This document shows positions 54,869 through 64,000 of a DNA stretch of 64,000 nt, piece by piece. The stretch comes from Synaphobranchus kaupii (taxonomy: Eukaryota; Chordata; Actinopteri; Anguilliformes; Synaphobranchidae), in assembly GCA_029718625.1 (NCBI GenBank), contig CM056379.1, forward strand, positions 56,785,487 through 56,849,486. Reading direction: 5' to 3'. Numbering within the stretch: the stretch's first letter is position 1; each line of letters begins with the position of its first letter. The translations under genes were made by a program, and so were the position numbers. Under the pieces are notes generated by a model. That model saw nothing but the letters and a program-made list of their open reading frames with translations. It was not told where the DNA came from and ran no database searches.

Positions 54869-56129
54869 TATCTGTCTCTTGGATTTTTTAGCAAGGCCAG
54901 CTTTTAACTACATTGGGGTCAGTCTGACAGTAAAGGCCTGCAAATGTATGGCTCTGCATGTACAAGGCAATGTAGATTTGCCGCACTGATGTGACTTCAC
55001 TGAAATAGCCTTGCACTGCAAACCAATGTCCTCATCGTGCAGAGTGGTCCAGTAGCAAATGGATTTATGGCTCTTTTGTTGGCACAAGGTTAATCTGTAG
55101 CCCATCAGAGACATGCTTATTCCTGTACTGTGAGTTAAGGTGAGAATTCTGGAATTGCTCTTGAGCATTACTGACAGAAGCAAGATAAACAGGGTACTAG
55201 GCACCAGACAATGAGACACGTTGACCCACTGGTCCACATAAAAGTGAGATGTGGTGAGAGAATGGCAGAAGGAGGGGTCAGGTCAGCTGTCAGGGCTTCA
55301 GTGAAAGACTTGTCCTGTGTGCAGCCCTCGTCAGAGCAGGAATAAGACAGAAAAGGCAAGCACTTCATGCTGTCACCCCCCCCTCCCCCTCCTCTCCCTC
55401 CCCCTCCCCCCTCACAGCATGCACCCTCTGTTTAAGAGATGCATGCAAGCTGGTCATTTCCTTTCAAGACCCTGTGGCAAATAGCTTCTTTTACTGGCCC
55501 TGCATGACGCTAGAGGCTGCTGGGCCGTGCCAGACATCTAGACATACGGGAGGCGCATGGTAGGTTTTTGTCATCATGTGCAAAGCAGCATCATCCCATC
55601 AAGCCCCCTAGCCATCGGCGATGGTCGATTCCAACGGGGGGGGGGGGGCTATTGACAGCGAGCAGAGACCTAATAGGGAATCGGGCGTGCAGCATGAGTT
55701 TTTTTGTACGCACCAGCTGTTCTAGAATTTGAACTGATCACAATATGCTAAAATAAAGCTAATAACATGGGCGCAGCCATATAAATGTCGCAGCCATTTG
55801 GTCCAACCAAAGATGATAACGTGACAAGATAACTCACTTGTTTTGGGCAATCTTCCCAGATAACTGGTTTGGGACTTGATATGGTTAATGTTAGGAGCAA
55901 GTGGACCATCTCTTTATCATGTATCATCTGTGGTTGAATGCGGAGATGGCAGCACCACAAAACAATATTGCTGTCGGATTACTGTCAACTTCTGTGGGGT
56001 GTTTCTTCAATGATCATGGGTGAGTTTACCCGTGATGTGATACGTGGAACATAAGTGTGTTTAGTCCTAGAAAGAACAAGGTTTATTCCAAAGGCTTATT
56101 GTTGCGTCATTTGTAAGCAGACGTTCTGA
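54869..56129. other. Single-copy-looking DNA with a C-rich pyrimidine tract and a G run
   Basis: A C/T-only tract at 55374-55412 and 13 G at 55636-55648. Several open frames lack any family resemblance. Confidence 0.45.
55374..55412 (+). repeat. Homopyrimidine tract
   Basis: About 39 bases of C with scattered T, flanked by CATGCTGTCA and TCACAGCATG, which are themselves inverted copies. Confidence 0.85.
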
Positions 56130-56143
56130 TCACACCGGTGTGA
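56130..56143. promoter_or_regulatory. Palindrome TCACACCGGTGTGA, possible T-box site
   Basis: A perfect 14-bp palindrome made of two TCACACC half-sites head to head. T-box factors bind AGGTGTGA half-sites; the classic Brachyury palindrome has two more central bases. Confidence 0.35.
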
Positions 56144-56756
56144 CCGTACGGTTCAGGGACCACTAGCACTGTAACACCCGTTTGACCATAGGGGTAAGCG
56201 GGCACAAACTAACACTTTTAGGTTTTTGTTTATTTAAAACTGTATACACATTAGATATTTGTCACCCATATACTGCCTGACTTGAAAATCGCATGTGATG
56301 CCCTCGGCTGCACCATGGGAAAAAGTGTAAGAGACCAAATTTATTAATAATGACAGCTAGATACCCATCGCCGATGGGTTCAAGCCATTGTCCATTGGCC
56401 GGCCATTGGCCCAAGCCTAGTGCATGGCTATTCAGTTCAAAGGTTAAGTGTATTTTTTGCAGCAAAGAAACAACATCTACCTCCAAACACCCAGTCACAC
56501 TCCGTACTGTTTCTAAGTGTACAATCTCCTGAGGTAATGGTGTGTTTGTGATGTGTTATCTTGAGCAGGTAACCGCTCGTTCCCACGTCTGGCTGATAGC
56601 ACTCCAGTAGCCCCTCCAGTTGGCGGTTACAACCTCTCAGGCCCCATCATACTCAGGAAAGATACGGTCGATCGCGTCTCCCCTCCATTTCTGTTCACTG
56701 TTCACATCCATTTACTCTGGGCAGCTCCAATTGTGATTCTTCTCATGTGCACAATG

Positions 56757-56876
56757 TATAGTCATGCAGGCTAATTATTCTCTACCTCCCTATAGTCATG
56801 CAGGCTAATTATTCTCTACCTCCCTATAGTCATGCAGGCTAATTATTCTCTACCTCCCTATAGTCATGCAGGCTAG
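56757..56876 (+). repeat. 34-bp minisatellite, about 3.5 copies
   Basis: Units starting at 56757, 56791, 56825 and 56859 (TATAGTCATGCAGGCTAATT...) are identical over the first three. Confidence 0.98.
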
Positions 56877-58892
56877 TTTTTCTCAAAGGTGCTTTGGACA
56901 CCTCTCAGCATAGTGCTCGTACACCCAGTGCTAAAAAAACAGAACAGCATTGTTGTTGTTTGTTATTGATATCCTGAAATAAATCCTTGTTTTGTTCCTT
57001 TTTTCATAATTTTGCTATGTGCTGCACAGTGAATTAGTGGCCAGTTTCCCTGGGAACAGCAGACTGCAACAGCACTGCCTCTGCTCCCTGTTTGATGTTT
57101 GCTGGTCTTGATGTGTCTAATGAATGAGGCCGCAGACAGACTGGCTGGAATGGGGGAGGGAATATCTCTTCCTCAGAGTTCATGGCCAATGAAGGCGGGT
57201 GGGGGTGGGGGGGGGGGGGGGGGTTGAGAGGGGCAAAGGGTTTAGTTCTTGTGCTGCGGGTTTCAGGAATTCGGCTCCATCTTCTCTCCTCAATGGGCCA
57301 CCCTGTTGTAGGATGTGAATGAGATATAAGTGCATTGTTGCCCATCGGGCTGACCCCTTGCCGGGCCCATGTGGGTCCTCGTCATCACTGCTGTGCTTCT
57401 CATTCATTCACTTTCGCATCCTATTCTCTGCCCGCATTGCACACAACCCTTTGGTCCTGAGGCAGGATTGTTGTTTGTGTAGATTGTTGTTTGTGTAGTG
57501 TAACGAACGTAGAATATATGCAGGGAGGTATTTTACCAACCTCATGCAAACTCAAGTCTTCATGTCAGCCAGAGTGTTCCTAAAGAGCCTTTTGGCTTTT
57601 TAAAGTTTAAAAAAAAATTGTTTTAAATGCAATGTCCATCTGTTGAATAGTCTTGTGTTTAGTTCGTTTTCAATGTGCTGTTGTAAATGAACCCTCTCAG
57701 CAGCATCGCACCTGAAAACAAACATACCGCCATAACACACTGAAACGAGGGAAGTAACGCAGCAGTTCTCTTTTAATTAAATTAGCTGTTTGCTTAGAAA
57801 GCAGAACTGTCCCTCCTGCCAGGACTGTTACCATAGATACATTGCTCAAATTTCCCAAGTGAAAATTGCTTCCAGGGTGTTCTACAAGTTGTCAAAAAAG
57901 ATTAAATATCATTATGTTGAAAATGGCGTACATATTAAATGAACTGATATGTTTTGAAACGAGAAAGTCATACATATTTTATGAATTGAAACTGCCACTG
58001 CTTCACACCACCGAAATCTTGATCAGCCTTCAACTGTGGGAACTCTGAAGGCTCAAACTGCTTTTGCATGGTCACATTAGCACTGCTGCTGCTCCATCAC
58101 AAATGATCGTTATAATGCTAATGATGATACTGGGGGCGGGCGCACTGAAGCGAACTTGGAGATGCTCACCCAGCAAGTGAACTTCTCTGAGAACTCCGTG
58201 GAGAGGATTCCTTGAATGTCAGTGTGGCTGGAGTAAAGCAGTACCTCTGCCCCACAAATATGCCCCCCTGCGCAACTGCGAGGACACACACAGTCTGCCC
58301 TGCCCCAGGGGGTCCCACAGCACCCGGTCTGGACCCAGAACACATGGATCATTATGCAAAGCTGCCAGATGGTGGGTTTTTGGGAGGCAGAATGACCGCT
58401 AATGAGACAGGTTATTAAAACACTCCATTCACTCAGAATTTAACTGAGGTAAATTATGAAGCCGTTACAGGAACTCTGGCTAAATTTGTTGAAAATATGC
58501 GCAACTCTTCACAGAGTGAAAATAAACATATAAGAAACTGGAATGTATGATATTCAGAGCCAAATTAGGTTAAATGCAGCAGCAGTTATCCATGCGGTGG
58601 CATGTTGTCTGTAGGGAATATATCATGCTAGTGGAAACAGGGAAACAAGATTAGTTTCTCCACAGCTCCCCCTCTGTGCAGTGCAGGTCATTAGCCTGCA
58701 GGATATTGCCTGTGTGGCCAGGCAGAACGTTACACGAAACAGGGACATTACAGCAAAGAGGGGACTCTCCACGGCCCCGGAAACGTCTCCAATGACTGAT
58801 GATCCTACTGTTACTGTGCGCCTCTCTGACACATGGTCTCCCTCTTCCAAACCGACACCCTCTCACATCCCAGCAGGCATCCCTACACTTGA
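56877..58892. other. Single-copy-looking DNA with a 17-G run
   Basis: G run at 57207-57223. Open frames on both strands around 57030-57400 and 58110-58420 have no recognisable domain. Confidence 0.4.
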
Positions 58893-58962
58893 CACACACA
58901 GATACACATACACTTGTACAATACACACACATACAGTGCACACACACACATACACACGCATG
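58893..58962. repeat. CA-rich imperfect microsatellite
   Basis: ACACACA interrupted by GATACACATACAC and similar. Confidence 0.9.
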
Positions 58963-58974
58963 TAATATGTCCAA

Positions 58975-59390
58975 TAAAATTAGAGCATCATTGAGCACGG
59001 CTGTGCATCGATGACTTATTGACCGTTTACCGGGTACCGCCTGTCAGCTTGCCATGAGATCGATGGGCTCTTTAAACTGGAGGCAGTTATATATTTAACA
59101 GTGACCTGATATTACAGGTGGGGGGAAGGGGGTAATACCGAGCCTGTGCAGTGTAAGGCTGCTGTACGGTCAGCCCAGCTCAGCCTTACTACAATGCTTT
59201 TTGCAAAATGTCCTTCTCTCCCAGGTCCGTGCACGTTTCTCTCGCTGTCGCCCCTGCCCTTCACCCGAGCCCACCCCGCTCCTCGTGCTCATAAATTACG
59301 GGTGCCCATTATGATGCCCTATTAATGATATTTTAATTAATCCAGTCGTAAGCGGGGTGCTAATTCGGTGATAGCTGAGTGGAAGAACGG
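58975..59390. other. Candidate conserved non-coding element
   Basis: Non-repetitive, with clustered homeodomain-type cores (CATAAATTACGG, CCCATTATGATG, TATTAATGATATTTTAATTA, GCTAATTCGG) and a TATATATTTAA stretch. No coding frame. Only its composition and motif clustering support this. Confidence 0.3.
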
Positions 59391-59532
59391 TAATTCTGTC
59401 CATTTGTGTTGCCTTGGTTTGCTTGTGCTGACAGTGTTGTTTTTTACTCAGTTCCATTTAATATTTGAAGGGGGGGGATGGATGAAAATGCCAGCCTCTG
59501 TCTTACATAAAAGCATATTTATGACAAAAAAC

Positions 59533-59822
59533 TACATTTTAAGTGAGATGTTTGTTTTGGTTAAAAGCTGCAAAAGTCAGGAAATTCAAATGAGCACCAC
59601 CAAAACAACCATGTCTCTCGGTACAATCAGGTATTTCCAGTCCTCCGTTTTTTAAAAATATCTGACTGCTATACAGTTCTGTAGCTATGTTTGCTTCAGA
59701 TTGGCACAGATTGCTTCAAACCTCTCAAAGAGCCTAGAGACATGTTTGTTTTGGTGGTGCTCATTTGCTGACATTTCCTGACTTTTGCTGCTTTTAACCA
59801 AAACAAACATCTCACTTAAAAC
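59533..59822. mobile_element. Foldback with about 80-bp arms
   Basis: AAGTGAGATGTTTGTTTTGG...GCTGCAAAAGTCAGGAAAT at the left returns inverted at 59763-59822. The spacer is about 130 bases. No clear target duplication. Confidence 0.75.
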
Positions 59823-61339
59823 CTAAAAAAAAATTTTTGTTAAATTTTCATGGTTTTTACACCATGTACATATTTCTATGTAGCCTAATCATTATAACTG
59901 CTGTACACATCCCCTCGAGCTTTGAATAAACAAAACTGAAGGTTACTGCCAATGAACACATCTACTATGAGATAAATTCACCAAACCCAGATACACCAGA
60001 ATGAGCACCAGAATAGTAAGCCTACACATAATTGAACATATGATAAAAATACAAATAGCTTTGTACACATAAAACAAATGGAATAATGACAGACAATAAT
60101 AACCAACATAACTAGGCCGTAACGTTAATATTTCCAAACTTAATAAATACTTAACCGCAAACCACAAAAATGCTTAGCTAGATGTAACGTGTTGCAACTA
60201 AGATATTCGCCAGATGAAAACATTTTTCGTCCGCATATTTAACCTTAGCTATTGTTTGTTTTTGTATTGCCTCCTTCAGTTGAACCGAATGGCTCCAATT
60301 TCTATTAGTGGTCTTAGACTGCCACCCCGAGGCTAAAAAGTGCATTTTGCCCACTGATAGGAAGCAATATTTTTGTATTGAAATAATTCACCAAATCAAT
60401 AATCCCATGACATTACCTGAAATAAACAGTCACAAATCCTAAAAATGTTTGAATTATAGTCTCACCATAGCTAGCTAGCTAACTAGTTTACAATATCTTG
60501 ACCTCTAACGTTATATTGATGCAGTGTTTGCCCTAACTTACATATTCAGTTCTATTACACTTCAATTACAGTTATATGTATTCATTTTCAATGCCTCATA
60601 ATTTCATAATTCAGCCACCAAGGGATTTCAGACTGTTTGCATTTTGCTGCGGGTGATTTGGGAATTGTTTCACAACTTTTACTGTTATCTCCCCATTATT
60701 CTTACATCAACGAATAACACCAAAACGACTTACTGCTACAATTTATTGTAACAGTTACAACTTATTGGAGGTCCATTACTACAATTCTGCGTGTCACTGC
60801 GCGACGAAACAGAGGGATTGTCTAAAAGAAATTTGTATTGTTTTAATCACCGAAACCCCTTGCCAGTAACTGTGTACTGCTTTACGGTCAGACATGGACT
60901 TTTTTGCTTTTGCTAGCTCAAGTGCTACACGGTAAGATGCATTGATACTGTTTGAGCAGTTGTGAATCTTGTGAATCAGTCTATATTGTAGCCCTATCTG
61001 AACCAGATCTGAACTTGCGATGACAACTGCCCTTTCGCCCGTGTATTTGTCACTGAGGTGGCTGTAGTGTCGGTTCAAGTTGTATTCTTTTATTACAGAA
61101 ACGACCTGTAAACACACCAGACATTGTCGTTTATGGCATTGTCGCCATTAGATTCTATGAAGAGATAATCGCTTTCCACTTGTTCTGTAAAACTTGTTCT
61201 GGTTTTTGTAATCCACCGTCCTTCTTTTGCCACTGAATGAATTAGCTAGTTTGCTGGCATTGATACGGATACTAACTGCTTGTGTGAACAGTCGTGGCGG
61301 GTGGTTTTGGAATGTTCAATTAGCATCTTTGGTGGCTAA
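59823..61339. other. AT-rich DNA; weak relative of the 9.2-kb repeat at 59865-59935
   Basis: TATGTAGCCTAATCATT is shared with the repeats at 9.2 and 36.3 kb. Otherwise nothing supported. Confidence 0.4.
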
Positions 61340-61360
61340 CCCCCCCCCCACCCCCCCCCC
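61340..61360 (+). repeat. C homopolymer interrupted once
   Basis: Ten C, one A, ten C. Confidence 0.95.
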
Positions 61361-61883
61361 ATGTGAAGTGAATGGGGCCGCATAACCGGATATCGGGTTT
61401 TACTTTTAAAAAACTATACAACACGCATACATGTTTGATATCAAAGCACATAATGCATCTGTTCCCCGACGTTAGGATGTTTTTTGTTTAGCAACTGGTG
61501 TAGTAGAATTTGAGCTATGTTTTGTGAACAAAAAAAGTTTTAATCTTTATGCTAATTTTTTATGTATCCCACCAAATGAAAACGGCTGAACTAATATTCT
61601 AACATACATTTTTGGTTTGTGGGTTAGAGGATATAGGTAGCATCCGTAGGGCTGGTAAACCCATGCAAAATGCTTAGGTGGGCCAAGGTGCAGTTTAAAT
61701 AGGTGTGTTTCAGTCTGCAGCAGAAGACAGTCTGGGCAATCACTACTGTCCTGATTGTCGTGGGGAGCCTTTACCATACAGTGCTATCTCTTAATAGAGA
61801 AATTTGATTAAGGTGATCATATTCCAACAATTATTTCTTGATGCATGAGAAAATAATTAATCAGGATGAGAATATGTTTAATT

Positions 61884-62090
61884 GTGGTTTAGAGCAGTGG
61901 AACTTTGGGTTCGTATCCTGGTGAGATGTCGCCGTTGTATCATTAACAAATTGCACTCTCTCGGCTTCTCCTGGAAATATCCAGCTGTACAGTAACAGAA
62001 TGTAGGCCTGTAAGATATACACTGTCAGCAATTGGAAGAGAGCCTGGATATGCCCATCTGCTAACTCACTAAATAATGCAATGTAATTTG
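61884..62090 (+). repeat. tRNA-derived SINE with L2-type 3' tail
   Basis: A tRNA-like head with box B-like GGTTCGTATCC (61908-61918) is followed by TCTCCTGGAAATATCCAGCTG and a tail AGAGCCTGGATATGCCCATCTGCTAA...AATGTAAT. The tail resembles the 3' stem-loop of L2-clade LINEs used by many fish SINEs (CTCTGGATAAGAGCGTCTGCTAA). It is truncated at the head and diverged. Confidence 0.7.
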
Positions 62091-63365
62091 TGAGATAAGT
62101 ATGTATGCTTGAAAACAGCCATTAATTGATTTAGTTGGTTTAATCTTTGTTTCTGGATGAAGTATGAAATCTGCTGTGAATTTGATAGGGAGTCATCGCC
62201 AAGGTCCTCGGGGGACCTATAAATTCAAGACGGATGGCTGGTGATGGATTGAACTCAGTGCATTCCTGTAAGGCATGGAAAAAAAAATGTTTCTTTCTTC
62301 CCGCAATAGAAAATAATGATTCAGTTCCAGATATTTCATTCCATTTTTGGTGTTTTGCATTAGCACACGAAGGCCAATATGCGAAGCACCCCTCCCTTCG
62401 CTACTCTGCTGTACTTCTCCACTGTCTCATTAGGTCACGCTGTCCTGTGTTCAGTGCAGCCAAACGTCTGACCAAACGCATCGCTCTCTTTCAGCACCCA
62501 TGACTAGAGTACCTTGCCCTGCCCCCAAATCCCCCCTCTTCTGTCAACCCCCCTTTAGTTCACAAACAATCCAACCCTTCCGCCTTACTTGTAACCCCCA
62601 TCCCTGACCCCAGTTTTGAGCAAATGGGGGGGGGGGGGGGGGGTTCAGTACGTTGTCTTTGTCAAAGGGGAGATGTCCTGAATCACAGTCCAGATGGATG
62701 CATAGCTGAAATGACTGACAGTGGTCTGCATACAATGCTGATTCATTTTAGGTTGAATACAGAAAGTGTACTTGCAGATAACACCATAAAGGAACATGGT
62801 ATGCATTGGGGAAAAGGAGGAGATGACAGCCTTTTGAATGATAAATAATAATGTGAGTATAATTTTAATCCTACAGGGGGGACTGTCCCCTTGTATAAGC
62901 CTTTGTGTGTTTTTGTGTGCATGGGTTTTGTGTATGTAGGTGTGTTTTTCTTTTGCTTAAGTTGTATGTTAGTGTTCTGTGGAGCGCTGTCTTCTCTGAT
63001 GAAGCAAGCACTCCATAGGATACAGTGTTTGCATGCGTAAGAGTGGTCGGACAATTTAAGAGTTTAAAAAACAACTGAGGAATTTCTCAATGAGAAATGG
63101 CCCCTGACCCAGTCACCACCACCCCTCATTTCACCCCCCCCCCTCCCAAGATACAGCCACCATTCTCCACTCACCCGCACCCTGACTCCACTGAACCTCA
63201 GCTTCCTGGGGGTGGGGCGAGGAGCCACTGTTGCTTGAAGATCTGGCCCCCTCTCTGCTCTCTCTTGCTGTATTCTTGGGATTTTCAGACACGGGAAATT
63301 TAAACATTGGAACCAGCAATCCTTCCATAGAGATGATGATGGTCCTTGCTTATTGCTCTATGGCA
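62091..63365. other. Single-copy-looking DNA with an 18-G run
   Basis: G run at 62626-62643. No supported gene. Confidence 0.4.
62626..62643 (+). repeat. 18-nt G homopolymer
   Basis: Uninterrupted run of G after CAAAT. Confidence 0.95.
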
Positions 63366-64000
63366 GGGGTTCTCAATCCTGGTCCTGGGGGACCCCTGTG
63401 TATGCTGGTTTTCGTTGCAACCGCAGTTGCAATCCCAGAATTTTAACAAGCTGTTAATTTTTCTTAATTAGGTGCTTTTCATGTTTGGAGGAATTATTCG
63501 CCCACTTAAGACACATTATGTCAGAAATAGCTATGCATGCCATGTAGAACAAACTCCCCATGTTCACATTGTGCTTATTGTGCTATATTGCAACAATTAC
63601 ATAAGAAAAGGTTACAAAATAATGTATTTTCACTCAAATGAAAGAGTGAAGTGAATCAATAGGCTCCTAATTAGGTTGTTGAACACATGTGTTTAACTCA
63701 ATTTTTTCTTTAAGCTTAAGACAATGCAGGTTTGGCTCGTTATCATTTGCTTTGTGTTTGAATTCTTCATTATCTACGAAATGGTTAATTTTAGTGGCCA
63801 TGTGTCCACACTTTCACCAATTAGGAGCCTATTGATTCAAATCAGTCTTTAAATGGATCTGTTAAATAATTTTCTTATCTTTTTTAAATAATATAGCACA
63901 ATGTGAACATGGGGTGTTTATTCTACATGGCATCCATAGCTATTTCTGATATAATGTGGCTTAAGAGGGTGAATAATTCCTCCAAACATGACAAGCACCT
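63366..64000. mobile_element. Foldback element running off the right edge
   Basis: 63471-63580 (AGGTGCTTTTCATGTTTGGA to CATGTTCACATTGTGCT) returns inverted at about 63895-64000. The left tip, TTCTCAATCCTGGTCCTGGG, has no partner yet because the window ends. A second inner inverted pair (ATTGATTCA and TGAATCAAT with AGGAGCCTATTG) is at 63652-63676 and 63821-63840. Confidence 0.8.

Noticed and set aside
55374..55420. Pyrimidine tract followed by CAG as a splice acceptor of a host exon
   Set aside because: No coding frame with any support follows, so a splice site is not called.
56757..56876. Direct repeats as a CRISPR-like array
   Set aside because: Units are contiguous without spacers and the sequence is eukaryotic; it is a minisatellite.
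57034..57407. Overlapping minus-strand frames with a proline and histidine run
   Set aside because: The run is just the G17 homopolymer read in reverse. No domain is seen on either side.

Overview
The window looks like a piece of a ray-finned (teleost-type) fish nuclear genome. The reasons are the mixture and density of mobile elements: several Tc1-like elements with IR/DR-style ends, many hAT elements with 8-bp target duplications, TTAA-target elements, a PIF/Harbinger-type MITE, tRNA-derived SINEs including one with an L2-type 3' tail, and one Ty3/Gypsy element of the Tf1/sushi kind. Microsatellites and AT-rich single-copy DNA fill the rest. I found no intact host protein-coding gene. Every recognisable coding segment belongs to a transposon or retrotransposon, and nearly all are broken. 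The species cannot be named from the sequence.

Layout, left part. 1-4371 is a nest: the 3' end of a hAT element sits in a minus-strand Tc1 fragment, which is fused head-on to a Sleeping Beauty-like Tc1 copy that is itself split by a 1.75-kb solo LTR with a 5-bp target duplication. A TTAA-flanked foldback (4419-5061), three hAT-type ends (5.7-6.3 kb) and a MITE with perfect 36-bp ends (7764-8517) follow. A second Sleeping Beauty-like copy lies at 10046-11621, a Harbinger-type MITE at 12188-12981 and a Tc1 MITE at 13546-13880. From 15238 to 20921 there are three TTAA elements; the first carries a THAP-domain start exon and a P2X7-like start exon and encloses a 3-kb element with perfect 20-bp ends. 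A third Tc1 family (21408-22935) is cut by a SINE.

Middle part. 26407-37583 holds a large nested structure. Two related Tc1-like arms bound it. Inside is a roughly 1-kb inverted repeat (28101-29131 against 33923-34872, about 4.8 kb apart) with a third partial copy at 27309-27575. The loop contains a 2.7-kb TTAA element, and outside arm C lie a SINE and a long hairpin with a 33-nt loop (35372-36048). A 3.5-kb hAT element (39539-43061) contains a nearly complete-ended but internally deleted Tc1 (41122-42494). A second long foldback (44365-45549) is split by a 289-bp hAT MITE.

Right part. 47849-53585 is a minus-strand Ty3/Gypsy element with gag, protease, reverse transcriptase, RNase H and integrase remnants, a 5-bp target duplication, a truncated 3' LTR, and a 1.5-kb hAT (with a BED-finger exon) inserted in its 5' LTR. 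A hAT MITE with a second hAT MITE inside follows (53841-54860). From about 54.9 to 63.4 kb the DNA is mostly single copy and poor in transposons; it carries G/C homopolymers, a 34-bp minisatellite, an L2-tailed SINE and two stretches that look like candidate conserved non-coding DNA. The window ends inside another foldback element.
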